From Flavipsychrobacter sp. (GTDB lineage Bacteria; Bacteroidota; Bacteroidia; Chitinophagales; Chitinophagaceae): DNA of 41,032 nt. Below, one piece after another: positions 10,412 through 19,524 of this stretch. The notes beneath the pieces are model-generated. The model worked only from the letters and a program-made list of their open reading frames with translations, had not been told where the DNA came from and searched no databases. Both the position numbers and the translations under genes were made by a program. The DNA is taken from positions 1 through 41,032 of the forward strand of contig JAOQAP010000058.1 of NCBI GenBank assembly GCA_025963465.1. Reading direction: 5' to 3'. Position 1 is the stretch's first letter, and the number at the start of each line of letters is the position of its first letter.

Positions 10412-11050
10412 ATGAGTTTTACGCGAAAGATATATTTTAATGATAAGCCGCTGATATTGACAACAGATAAGGCCTCCTATATACGGGACAATCCCGGTGC
10501 GGAAGCCTATATCTCCTATTCTGCTGCTACGCGCGACAATTATAAACAGGCTGTAGTGGAAATGGGCGAGAGCTATGTAAAGGGTGTAATTGTTGAAGAC
10601 GGATCTGAAGAGGTGCTTTCTGATACTTTACAGCGTATGTACCGGCCTATAGATGCAGGAGGGGGTATTGCTTATAATGAGCAAGGCGCAATATTGATGA
10701 TATATCGCAGGGGCAAATGGGACCTTCCCAAAGGCAAGCTGGATGCGGGAGAAAATATAGAGGACTGCTCACTGAGGGAAGTAAAAGAAGAAACAGGGCT
10801 GGAACAACTGGCGCTGGGCGAAAAAATATGTGATACCTATCATATTTATACGCTGCGCAGCGAACAGATGCTGAAACGTACCGCCTGGTACAAGATGAAA
10901 GGCACATCTGCCGATAAACTGAAACCGCAAAAAGAAGAAAATATACTGGAAGCGCGTTGGGTAAAGGAAGAAGAATTACCCCCACTGGCAGCAAAATCCT
11001 ATGAAGCGATCAGAGAGGTGCTCAGAGCAGCGGGATTGCTTGTTAATTAA
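10412..11050 (+). CDS. NUDIX hydrolase
   Basis: NUDIX box GKLDAGENIEDCSLREVKEETGL. Confidence 0.92.
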   Translation: MSFTRKIYFNDKPLILTTDKASYIRDNPGAEAYISYSAATRDNYKQAVVEMGESYVKGVIVEDGSEEVLSDTLQRMYRPIDAGGGIAYNEQGAILMIYRRGKWDLPKGKLDAGENIEDCSLREVKEETGLEQLALGEKICDTYHIYTLRSEQMLKRTAWYKMKGTSADKLKPQKEENILEARWVKEEELPPLAAKSYEAIREVLRAAGLLVN

Positions 11051-11145
11051 AATGGTTGCCCGGGCATCAATCTTAACTTTTTCACTTTATTCCATTAACA
11101 GCCTTTCAACATGATGGAGGGTAACTTTACATCAAAATAGAGAGG

Positions 11146-11454
11146 ATGTCGAAATTTACATCAGCACGGCCGGTACAGAATATCCGTCATGGAGTTCAGT
11201 TGTTCCGGAGCCGTAAGACACTGTGGCAAATGATCCGTGAGGTGCTGAGCGGTAGTTATCGTATGTCGTGGTTGACCATATTGATCATTTTAGTATCAAT
11301 TGCGTATATTGTTTTTCCTTTTGATCTCATACCGGACTTTATTCCATTTTTAGGGTGGCTGGATGATGGCGTGGTGCTTTATTTATTGCTGAGGCGGCTG
11401 GTACGAGAAACACAGCGGTTCAACAGGTTTAAAGCAATGGAACGAAAGGGATAA
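11146..11454 (+). CDS. YkvA-like DUF1232 membrane protein
   Basis: IVFPFDLIPDFIPFLGWLDDGVVLYLLLRRLV motif. Confidence 0.88.
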   Translation: MSKFTSARPVQNIRHGVQLFRSRKTLWQMIREVLSGSYRMSWLTILIILVSIAYIVFPFDLIPDFIPFLGWLDDGVVLYLLLRRLVRETQRFNRFKAMERKG

Positions 11455-11481
11455 CGCGAACATGTAGCTTAAACCAAACTT

Positions 11482-12120
11482 ATGCGCAACGTCATTCTCA
11501 CCTTACTGTTATTGCCAATGGCGTATACAGGGGTGCGTGCGCAACAAAGCTGGCAATTGAAGCGGGATGAAGACGGCATAAAGATATATACAGCGAATAC
11601 TGAAATTTCGTGTTTTAAATCGATAAAGGTAGTTTGTACGGTAAATGCGACTCCTTCGCAGCTGATCGCTTTCCTGATGGATATAAAGAGGCAGCCGGAA
11701 TGGGTGTATAATACCAAATCATCCAGGCTATTGAAAAAAATAAAAGAAAATGAACTTGTATTTTATTCAGAAGTGAATGTGCCATGGCCCTGTACTAACA
11801 GAGATTATATAGCTCACTTCTCTATTAACCAGGTATCACCTATCCTTATTACAATTGATTCAAAAGCGGAGCCCGATCTGCTACCAGTGGAGAAGGGGCT
11901 GGTAAGGGTGAAGTCATCGATAGCCCATTGGGATATAACAACGGTGAACCCGCACCTGCTTAGTATTATATACACCGTTCAGTTCGACCCCGGAGGGTCA
12001 GTGCCGGCATGGCTGACCAATCTATTTGTGGGTAAGGGACCTTATTCTACTTTTTCGAAGCTAAGGAGTAAGGTGAACGATCCTGTTTACCAGAATGCTC
12101 ATGTGGATTTTATAAAGTGA
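11482..12120 (+). CDS. START-domain-like lipid-binding protein with signal peptide
   Basis: 212 aa; WQLKRDEDGIKIYT...IKVVCTVNATPSQLIAFLMDIKRQPEWVYNTKSSRLL...VPWPCTNRDYI, START-like pattern. Confidence 0.8.
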   Translation: MRNVILTLLLLPMAYTGVRAQQSWQLKRDEDGIKIYTANTEISCFKSIKVVCTVNATPSQLIAFLMDIKRQPEWVYNTKSSRLLKKIKENELVFYSEVNVPWPCTNRDYIAHFSINQVSPILITIDSKAEPDLLPVEKGLVRVKSSIAHWDITTVNPHLLSIIYTVQFDPGGSVPAWLTNLFVGKGPYSTFSKLRSKVNDPVYQNAHVDFIK

Positions 12121-12130
12121 GTTTGGTGAA

Positions 12131-12154
12131 ATAATGGCACCCTTTCAGGGTTCT
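12131..12154. repeat. Short hairpin repeat, copy 1
   Basis: ataatggcaccctttcagggttct; accct/agggt stem. Confidence 0.6.
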
Positions 12155-12180
12155 TTCCCTGCGGTTTGTATATTGCTATA

Positions 12181-12204
12181 ATAATGTCATCCCTTCGGGA
12201 TTTT
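12181..12204. repeat. Short hairpin repeat, copy 2
   Basis: ataatgtcatcccttcgggatttt; atccc/gggat stem, aligned with copy 1. Confidence 0.6.
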
Positions 12205-12270
12205 CCGTTTTAAGGAGCAAGTGTAATGCTATTGCCTATTGTTTACTATCTGGCTAATTGCAAATGCCAG

Positions 12271-12329
12271 GAGATTTCTCCACTGCGCAAATTGGCTGTA
12301 CCAGATTTGCTACATTGCGAAATGACGGA
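12271..12329. repeat. REP-like hairpin element (diverged)
   Basis: gagatttctccactgcgcaaattgg...ccagatttgctacattgcgaaatgacgga; stem gcaaattgg/ccagatttgc with one bulge. Confidence 0.5.
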
Positions 12330-12352
12330 CTTTGATGGGGCTTGTTTATATT

Positions 12353-12811
12353 TTAATACTTAACTTCCTTTGGAAGAAACATTGCCGCATTGCCGCCGTT
12401 GCGGATAACATCGCGGACGAGGGTGGAGGATATGGTGGAGTAGAGTGGTGAGCAGGTAAGGAAGATGGTCTCAATATCAGGGACCAGCATGCGGTTCATG
12501 TCTGCAATGGCTTTTTCGTATTCAAAGTCGCTGATGTAACGGATGCCACGGAGTATGAAGTGTGCGTTGATCTGCTTGCAGTAATCTACTGTGAGGCCTT
12601 CGTAGCCGGTAACTTCTATTCGGGGGTCGTTTTTGAAAATGTCTTTGATCCACCCGGTACGCTGCTCTACAGTAAACATAGGCTGCTTGGATGCATTCAT
12701 ACCTACACCAATAACCAGTTTATCGAACAGCGAAACCGCACGCTCTATCACATCTACATGACCCAGTGTGATGGGGTCGAAGGTGCCAGGGAAAAGACAG
12801 ATGCGTTCCAT
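12353..12811 (-). CDS. coaD: Pantetheine-phosphate adenylyltransferase
   Basis: CLFPGTFDPITLGHVDVIERA and SSTLVRDVIRNGG motifs, 152 aa. Confidence 0.95.
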   Translation of the reverse strand: MERICLFPGTFDPITLGHVDVIERAVSLFDKLVIGVGMNASKQPMFTVEQRTGWIKDIFKNDPRIEVTGYEGLTVDYCKQINAHFILRGIRYISDFEYEKAIADMNRMLVPDIETIFLTCSPLYSTISSTLVRDVIRNGGNAAMFLPKEVKY

Positions 12812-12812
12812 G

Positions 12813-13358
12813 TTATTCGGTTGGTTGGTTGAAGAATGTAAATACGGTAGTGCCGTAGTTCTTTATGCGCATGAAATTCGGGTGCTTCTGGTAGTCATTT
12901 CGTGGAGTATGCTCATGCACGAATATGCCGCCGGGCAACAGTAGTTGCTTCTGGAATACCAGTTGCGGAATCTCATCTATATTTTCCAGCGCATAGGGAG
13001 GGCCTGCAAAAATGAAATTATATTGCTCGGTACATTGCTTCATGTACTTAAACACATCGCCGCGAATGATGTGGAGTATATCTGCAATGCCCAGCTCTTT
13101 AGCCGTCTTTTTTATAAAGTCAATTGTAGTAAGGTCGCGCTCTATAAGCGTGAGGTCTGCAGCGCCACGGGAAGCGAGCTCATAGCTGATGCTGCCTGTG
13201 CCACCAAAAAGGTCGAGTGTTTTGATGCCCTCGAAATCCATGGAATTGTTGAGCATGTTGAACAAGCCTTCCTTAGCCACCTCCGTGGTAGGCCTTGCAG
13301 GTATTTTTGCCGGCGGGCTAAACCTTCTACCTCCGAATGTGCCGCCTACGATACGCAT
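12813..13358 (-). CDS. rsmD: 16S rRNA (guanine(966)-N(2))-methyltransferase RsmD-like
   Basis: MRIVGGTFGGRRFSPP...RPTTEVAKEGLFNML...LDLFGGTGSISYELASRGA; start at MRIVGG preferred over upstream ATG at 13397. Confidence 0.9.
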   Translation of the reverse strand: MRIVGGTFGGRRFSPPAKIPARPTTEVAKEGLFNMLNNSMDFEGIKTLDLFGGTGSISYELASRGAADLTLIERDLTTIDFIKKTAKELGIADILHIIRGDVFKYMKQCTEQYNFIFAGPPYALENIDEIPQLVFQKQLLLPGGIFVHEHTPRNDYQKHPNFMRIKNYGTTVFTFFNQPTE

Positions 13359-14179
13359 TCCAATAGCTGATGTGCCAGGGCCATAGGCGCATCCCATTGT
13401 GCGCTCATGGTACGGCCGTTACCGGATTTGATACCAGGGAAATATTGTGACAGGTCGTTCAATATATCATGCTCCGCTGCACTTATTGCATTGCACATCA
13501 TAGATATTTTAGACGGGGAGATATTATTCTCCATACAAAGGTGCTTGATCTCGAAAGCAATGTCTTCTGCGCAAGTGTAGTCAAATACTTTGTGCCACAA
13601 CAGCTGGCTGTAATTGTGCAGGGTAGCGCACACCTGTTCATTGGTAATGCAGCATTGCAGGTAAAGGCTTTGCTGGCGCGCGCCCTTAAAGTGATAAATA
13701 GACAGTGGTAAAATAGGTGCTTTTTTGAAATTGATCTTCAGCAGTTCGGTGATCTTTACCGGCACCGCATGCAGATATTTTGCTTTATCTTCTTCCAGTG
13801 TAAAGGTGTCAATTGTGTCTTTTGCCTCTACAAAATGGATATGCTTCAGCCAGTTCTTTGCTTCTCTTTCATCATAAAGCGTATCGGGAACGATCAGGTT
13901 CTTATCGCTGCAAATGAATACACCTTTTATCATTTCGCGTACGCCAAAAAGAGGCTCCTGGGAGATAATATGCTCAAAGAAATCAAGGTCCCAAACGGGT
14001 TTGTTTTTATTATAACCGGTATAGTGAATGGTAAGCAGCTCTTTGGTAATACTGAAACCCGCTACTACAATGCCCCGCTGCACCAAAATACAGATAACGA
14101 GTGCCACACGCGACGAGATAGACTCGTCTTCCTGCACATTATATACCTGCTCGAATGTATTGTTATTATTATTAGCCAT
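13346..14179 (-). CDS. DUF3822 family protein
   Basis: Placed directly upstream of rsmD/coaD; sequence resembles the DUF3822 family; start at MANNNNNTFEQ. Confidence 0.7.
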   Translation of the reverse strand: MANNNNNTFEQVYNVQEDESISSRVALVICILVQRGIVVAGFSITKELLTIHYTGYNKNKPVWDLDFFEHIISQEPLFGVREMIKGVFICSDKNLIVPDTLYDEREAKNWLKHIHFVEAKDTIDTFTLEEDKAKYLHAVPVKITELLKINFKKAPILPLSIYHFKGARQQSLYLQCCITNEQVCATLHNYSQLLWHKVFDYTCAEDIAFEIKHLCMENNISPSKISMMCNAISAAEHDILNDLSQYFPGIKSGNGRTMSAQWDAPMALAHQLLECVS

Positions 14180-14297
14180 GGAAATATAGCGGTAAATGTA
14201 GTAAAATTTGTTTAGGTATAGATGAGGTTGACCTTTATAGAATAGCTTTGCAAAATAATTCAAATAATAAGCTAAATAGATATTTTAGCGAACAAAG

Positions 14298-15638
14298 ATG
14301 GACAAATTAGGCGTTTCGGCAACAAATAAACAGATCATTAAATTGGCAGCGCCTATATCACTGGCACTGTTGATACCACAGTTGAGTTTTTTTACCAATA
14401 CTGTTTTCCTGGGCAGGCTGGGTGAACGGGAGTTGGGGGTGAACGGGATAACAGGTGTTTTTTATCTCATACTATCTATGATAGGATATGGGCTAAGCAG
14501 CGGTATGCAGATACAGATGGCTCGCCGCGCAGGCGAGGGGGATAAGAAGGGCCTGGGGCAACTGGTAGCCAACGGCACCATGCTTGCCGTGCTGTTCTCC
14601 TTCGGACTGATGGTGTTGGCCTTGTGGCTGGTGCCGGTATTGTTTGGTTACAGCCTGCATGATAATGCAAACCTTTCATTAAGTGTGAATTTTGTGAATA
14701 TGCGTGTGTGGGGCCTGCCCTTCCTGATGGTGACGCAGCTGTTCAGCTCATTTTTCATATCGGTTGACCGCTCCCGTGTGCTTATTTACGGATCGCTGGT
14801 AGCTACGATCATTAATATATTGCTCGACTACCTGCTCATATTCGGTAAATGGGGCTTCCCTCATATGGGTTTTATGGGTGCGGCACTGGCCTCTGTAATA
14901 GCAGAAGTGTTCTACTGTGTAACCATGGTCGGCGCTTTCTTCTATCAAAAGGCGCACAAAGAATACCCGATACGGGAATACCTGCATTTCGATATTGGCC
15001 TGTCGCAAAGGACACTGGCTGTTGCATCGCCGCTTATTGTACAGTTCATGTTCAGCATAGGCGGATGGCTTATCTTCTTTATCTTTATTGAGCACCTTGG
15101 GGCACAATCGCTTGCGGCATCGCAGGTGCTGCGCAATATCTTCGGGATAGTGGGTGTGGGTACATGGGCGCTGGCCACAACCTGCAATACCATGGTGAGC
15201 AACCTGATAGGACAGGGCCGACAGCGGGAGGTAATGCCAATTATTTTAAAGATATGCAAGCTAAGCCTGGTATATGCGATCGTATTGTGCCTGTTACTGC
15301 TGGTGTTCTCCAAAGAATTCCTGTCTATCTATTCCAGCGATATGGAACTTATCGCCTTCTCCATACCCAGCCTGCGGGTAATAGTGGTAGCTATGCTTAT
15401 CATGTCCTTATCTACAGTGGTATTTAACGGAGTGGTGGGTACCGGGAATACGCTTGTAAACCTGACGATGGAAATAACCTGTGTGGGCAGTTACCTGCTG
15501 TATTGCTACTTCATTATCAGCCGCTGGCATATGCCGTTATACATGTGCTGGGGCTCGGAGTTCATTTACTGGAGTACGTTGCTTACGGGTTCTGCTATTT
15601 ACCTGAAGAGCGGTAGGTGGAAGGGGAAGGCAATTTAG
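14298..15638 (+). CDS. MATE family efflux transporter
   Basis: 446 aa, about 12 TM helices; KLAAPISLALLIPQLSFFTNTVFLGRLGERELG. Confidence 0.92.
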   Translation: MDKLGVSATNKQIIKLAAPISLALLIPQLSFFTNTVFLGRLGERELGVNGITGVFYLILSMIGYGLSSGMQIQMARRAGEGDKKGLGQLVANGTMLAVLFSFGLMVLALWLVPVLFGYSLHDNANLSLSVNFVNMRVWGLPFLMVTQLFSSFFISVDRSRVLIYGSLVATIINILLDYLLIFGKWGFPHMGFMGAALASVIAEVFYCVTMVGAFFYQKAHKEYPIREYLHFDIGLSQRTLAVASPLIVQFMFSIGGWLIFFIFIEHLGAQSLAASQVLRNIFGIVGVGTWALATTCNTMVSNLIGQGRQREVMPIILKICKLSLVYAIVLCLLLLVFSKEFLSIYSSDMELIAFSIPSLRVIVVAMLIMSLSTVVFNGVVGTGNTLVNLTMEITCVGSYLLYCYFIISRWHMPLYMCWGSEFIYWSTLLTGSAIYLKSGRWKGKAI

Positions 15639-15697
15639 GAATTTGGAATTAGTTTCTTTTTATTGGAATTAGGAATTTGTAATTCGGTATTTGGATT
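15634..15697. repeat. Degenerate ggaatt/aggaattt short repeats
   Basis: ttaggaatttggaattag...attggaattaggaatttgtaattcggtatttgg. Confidence 0.5.
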
Positions 15698-15740
15698 GTT
15701 TTTTCAGTGAGCTCCTATTTATACTCATCCCCTATAGACA

Positions 15741-15767
15741 CACCCCTAACCCCTCTCAAGAGGGGAA
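15741..15767. repeat. REP-like hairpin repeat
   Basis: cacccctaacccctctcaagaggggaa; cccctc-tcaa-gagggg stem 15750-15765. Confidence 0.6.
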
Positions 15768-15803
15768 GTATTGCGTGGTACTCATTTTGAGTGTTTTAGC
15801 GTA

Positions 15804-16142
15804 TTATTTTGCAATGACTGCCTGCTCGGAGATGTCGCGCATGGTAATGCCGTTGTGGCTTTCTTCGTACACGCATGAGCCATTCTTTATCAGTAACACC
15901 TGTGGTGATTCGTGATGCACCTGGAAGTCTTCCGCTACTTTATTGGATATAGGGCGATGGCGGATAAGGTCGAGGTAATAGAATAAGACATTATCGGCCT
16001 GCTTTTCGCGTTCCAACCTGCTTTTTGCCATGCTGCTGATGGAGCAGCGGGTACTGTGTTTAAATATTACTACGGGTTGTTGTGTGCTTTGTTCTTTTAT
16101 GTGTGCCAATTGCCCTTCATCACTTAATTCGATCCAATTCAT
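15804..16142 (-). CDS. YtxJ-like monothiol bacilliredoxin (bacillithiol system)
   Basis: PVVIFKHSTRCSISSMAKSRLE thioredoxin-fold motif, 112 aa. Confidence 0.85.
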   Translation of the reverse strand: MNWIELSDEGQLAHIKEQSTQQPVVIFKHSTRCSISSMAKSRLEREKQADNVLFYYLDLIRHRPISNKVAEDFQVHHESPQVLLIKNGSCVYEESHNGITMRDISEQAVIAK

Positions 16143-16204
16143 AGCGCGAAGTTACGATGTGCGGAGGTAAAGATTGTCAGGGGAATGTGAAAATATCACA
16201 TGCA

Positions 16205-17215
16205 TTACTTTACAAAAGCAAGTGATACGCCAGTACTAAAATAAGTGCCACGGCCAGCTACCCCCGGCCTGCTGCCTACTTCGAACCCAAAACCCATATT
16301 CAATGTTTTGCGGGTAAAGATCATTTTCTTGCCTAAGCGCCAGCCTATTTTTGATGCCTGGAAACTGCCGGGTGTATTGGGTGTTATCTCGTAAGCGGCA
16401 CCGGTAGTGGTAATAGGGTCGAATGAGGTGGAGGCAACCAGAACATCGGCATAGATCTCCCTGAGGAGACTTGTATTATATGTACTGCCATTGAAGGAGG
16501 TGCGAACACTCATATTGAACAGGTCGCACAGGCCCAGGTAAAACCCTGTGGTATGATCGTTGGTGAAGTATGCATTTGACAGTACGGTTCCGCTTTTTGT
16601 TTTAACAGCTCCATAGCTGCCAACTGTTAGCTCGCTTTTGTTCATGTCTGTAGATACAGGTGCTGTAGTGCGGTAAAGACCACCACGCAGTGCGAATATG
16701 CGCCTGCAAGGGAATTTTGCTTTCAGGTAATGGGTCGTAGTAATGGTGCCTCCATAAGCATAGTCTGTATGTTGCGACAGGATAAGCTTGTGTCTTGCGT
16801 GGGCTTTCCTGTCAAGAATATGAAACCGGCCGCCTATCTCAAACAGTGAAAAGCCTTTTAATGCATTTGTACCTTTATTCAGGGTAGACGCATTGAACTT
16901 CTGTATGTTGAAATAAGAGTTGATGTACTCTGTATGGAGTGAGGCCCACTTAGGCAGGTAATAATCACCTGTGACACCTGCGCTTACCCTGAACGCATCA
17001 CCGGTACTGCACTCCAGGTTGAATAGCTGAGCCTGCGCTATGAGTTTCATTCTTTTAGAAGACTCGCTCAGCACATGAATTGTTGCGCCATTGAATGCGG
17101 TGATGGTTGTCGTGTCATTTACAGGCCGTGCTGTCGAGCGGTTGGAAAAAGTAAGCAACAAAGACAATGCTGATAGCATTGTCTTTGTTGTACTCCATTT
17201 AGTTAGCTGGTTCAT
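16205..17215 (-). CDS. Putative outer-membrane protein, unknown function
   Basis: 336 aa, signal peptide, alternating polar/hydrophobic strands, C-terminal ...GTYFSTGVSLAFVK. Confidence 0.6.
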   Translation of the reverse strand: MNQLTKWSTTKTMLSALSLLLTFSNRSTARPVNDTTTITAFNGATIHVLSESSKRMKLIAQAQLFNLECSTGDAFRVSAGVTGDYYLPKWASLHTEYINSYFNIQKFNASTLNKGTNALKGFSLFEIGGRFHILDRKAHARHKLILSQHTDYAYGGTITTTHYLKAKFPCRRIFALRGGLYRTTAPVSTDMNKSELTVGSYGAVKTKSGTVLSNAYFTNDHTTGFYLGLCDLFNMSVRTSFNGSTYNTSLLREIYADVLVASTSFDPITTTGAAYEITPNTPGSFQASKIGWRLGKKMIFTRKTLNMGFGFEVGSRPGVAGRGTYFSTGVSLAFVK

Positions 17216-17245
17216 TATATTGTTTGTTTTCCAGTGATGTTTTGT

Positions 17246-17770
17246 TTAACCGTGTTTTGCTTTACGCTTAGCCATACGCTTCAGTTTTGCGTGGCTCAGC
17301 CACTTGCTGCGTGGCTTGCCTTCCAGTGCACTCTGCGTATCCAGCAGGCGCGGTGTCAGCATTTTCAGGTTGCCCGTTGGGATGTCTATTAATAATCCGG
17401 AGCCTGCGCCAAAAATAATGTCGAGCCAGATAATATTACGGTTAGAGCGGGGTTTTAGTTCCACGGTAGCACGTTTGTTCATAGACGGAGAGTACAGTTC
17501 GATAGTTGTTTTGTGTTTTGCAGGCAATTTTACAGCTGATGTATAGTAGGTAGTTGTAACTGAGCCACCTATATTGCTGGATGCTGCGAATACTTCACTT
17601 GTTATGTCCAGTTTCGTGCCATTAGATGATACTTCCAGGTCTTTGGGCGCACGCATCATTGAGACGGTCGATTTACCATGAGTAAGGGCATTGTTCAATG
17701 TGCCGAAACAGCAGCTGTTGAGTGTTGAGATGGCAGTAAATGCGGTAAAGACGAGTAGTAAATTTTTCAT
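17246..17770 (-). CDS. Small putative lipoprotein, unknown function
   Basis: 174 aa with lipobox-like LNSC. Confidence 0.6.
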   Translation of the reverse strand: MKNLLLVFTAFTAISTLNSCCFGTLNNALTHGKSTVSMMRAPKDLEVSSNGTKLDITSEVFAASSNIGGSVTTTYYTSAVKLPAKHKTTIELYSPSMNKRATVELKPRSNRNIIWLDIIFGAGSGLLIDIPTGNLKMLTPRLLDTQSALEGKPRSKWLSHAKLKRMAKRKAKHG

Positions 17771-17818
17771 TTTTTTAGGTATTGATTAATTGTGAGTAAA
17801 CCTGTTTTTCTTGTTGGC

Positions 17819-18760
17819 CTATTGGATAATGAAGGTGCCGGTAGTTATCGCAGATCCGTTATTGGTTAGCTTATATACATACATGCCTGTGCTCATATCA
17901 CCTTTTGTTATCACTGTTTCGCTACCGGATAGCGGGAGTGTTCTTACGATACGGCCTGCCATGTCTATTATTGTAATGGATGCAGCATTTATTCCTTGCA
18001 GCTCAGTATGTAATGTGGTAGTGGAAGAAAACGGGTTAGGGTAAATGCTTACACCATTTGACGCAGTAGCAGTTTGTGTGATAGCAGTAGGTGGTTTATG
18101 TCCTATGAACGTGTAATTATTGTTTTGAGCATCAAAGCTGGCTACGATGGTGAGGTAAGGGGATGTGGCATACCAGTTATACCCGTAATCACCAACGCCC
18201 CAGTATTTTTTTATGCGCACAACGTTGGTGTAGGTGCCGAGGGGTGTTGTAAGAGTGCCATAGCCATCGTAGGTTATGGTCACATTATATGGGCCGCCTA
18301 CGGTTGTCTGGAATGCATCCACAAAATTGTCCGTATAATGGAAGGGGAATTGAAGGAATGATTGCGGGTTAGGGGTGTAATCTTTACCCGTGCCTACCCC
18401 GGAATAGTTATTGGCCAGTGCTTCCCAGTTTGTTGAAGATACCTTTTCATAAGAATATGCATGAGTGCTGCTACCTACGGGAGATATCTCCGCACATACT
18501 GTTGCAGTAGGGAACGTAGACGCATAGGGAGACGTGGAAGGTGTTATCAGCTTTATATAACCTAACGCTGTGAGGGGCAATGTGCTGAAATCCCAGGTGA
18601 CTGCAGCTCCTCCTGCTCCTGGAGCTATAGTTGTTGGTGCGCTGTAAACACTGTCTGCATAACCCAGTGGGGCTGTAGACATACTGGTGGTAATTACCGG
18701 TTGTGCAAATGAAGCACTGCTGATGAGCACTGCGATAGCTGAAAGTGTAATTGTTTTCAT
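17819..18760 (-). CDS. Secreted protein with T9SS type A C-terminal sorting domain
   Basis: Signal peptide; C-terminal VSIYPNPFSSTTTLHTEL...ITIIDMAGRIVRTLPL...TGMYVYKLTNNGSAITTGTFIIQ. Confidence 0.9.
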   Translation of the reverse strand: MKTITLSAIAVLISSASFAQPVITTSMSTAPLGYADSVYSAPTTIAPGAGGAAVTWDFSTLPLTALGYIKLITPSTSPYASTFPTATVCAEISPVGSSTHAYSYEKVSSTNWEALANNYSGVGTGKDYTPNPQSFLQFPFHYTDNFVDAFQTTVGGPYNVTITYDGYGTLTTPLGTYTNVVRIKKYWGVGDYGYNWYATSPYLTIVASFDAQNNNYTFIGHKPPTAITQTATASNGVSIYPNPFSSTTTLHTELQGINAASITIIDMAGRIVRTLPLSGSETVITKGDMSTGMYVYKLTNNGSAITTGTFIIQ

Positions 18761-18774
18761 AAATAGTTTTTATG

Positions 18775-18805
18775 CAAAACTATTGCAGATAGCAGGGTGG
18801 CGCAA
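18775..18805 (-). promoter_or_regulatory. Bacteroidota-type promoter for the T9SS-sorted protein
   Basis: Minus strand TTG (18803-18805) - N20 - TAGTTTTG (18775-18782). Confidence 0.65.
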
Positions 18806-18821
18806 TTACACTTTAGTGGTA
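18806..18821 (-). promoter_or_regulatory. Putative response-regulator operator, copy A
   Basis: Minus strand TACCACTAAAGTGTAA, abutting the -33 element; 13/16 identical to copy B. Confidence 0.45.
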
Positions 18822-18844
18822 TTTATTCAAGGAAGAAAAACAAC

Positions 18845-19474
18845 CTATTTATCCTGGTAAACCTTGTTTATTGCATCTGTACGGGAATTGACCTGCAACT
18901 TTTCGTAGATGTTGTGGATGTGCTTACGCACCGTTTCTATACTGATGAATAATAGTGCTGCCATCTCTTTATAACGGTAACCTTTAGAGAGGTATTGAAG
19001 GATCTCTTGTTCCCGCGCCGATAGTTTTTCCAGTTCTTTATTGATAACAGGCGGCTGCTGGAAATAGCTGATTACCTTCCTTGCTATCTGGCTGCTCATA
19101 GGTGCGCCACCATTATGCGCATCTGTTATAGCTTCCAGTATTTTTGCAGGTGCTGTGGACTTGGTGATATAGCCGCTAGCCCCTGCCTGCAGCGCATTAA
19201 AGATACTGTCCGCATCTTCCAGGGAAGTGCACATGATGAACTGTATGCCCGGGCAAAGTAGTTTTAGCTGTTGGACACATGCAATGCCGGAAAGACCCGG
19301 TAAGTGAATGTCCATTAGTACTACAGCAGGCATCAGTTGCGGTATGCGGGCAAGCGCATCTTCGCCATTCTCAAATGTAGCCACACACTCATACCCATCA
19401 GTGCCATTGATAAGAATGGAGAGCATTTTACGGGTGTCTTTCTGATCTTCTACAATGGCTACTGTTATGTCCAT
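18845..19474 (-). CDS. NarL/LuxR-type response regulator
   Basis: Receiver VAIVEDQKDTRKML..VVLMDIHLPGLSGI; HTH LSAREQEILQYLSKGYRYKEMAALLFISIETVRKHIHNIYEKLQVNSRTDAI. Confidence 0.95.
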   Translation of the reverse strand: MDITVAIVEDQKDTRKMLSILINGTDGYECVATFENGEDALARIPQLMPAVVLMDIHLPGLSGIACVQQLKLLCPGIQFIMCTSLEDADSIFNALQAGASGYITKSTAPAKILEAITDAHNGGAPMSSQIARKVISYFQQPPVINKELEKLSAREQEILQYLSKGYRYKEMAALLFISIETVRKHIHNIYEKLQVNSRTDAINKVYQDK

Positions 19475-19524
19475 ATCTTTTTTACTGAGGGGATTAAAGA
19501 TAATGTAAGCCCATCTATCCTGTG

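Noticed and set aside
14161-14179. Trinucleotide run (ATT/AAT)
   Set aside because: Encodes the NNNNN N-terminus of the DUF3822 protein; too short to support phase variation.
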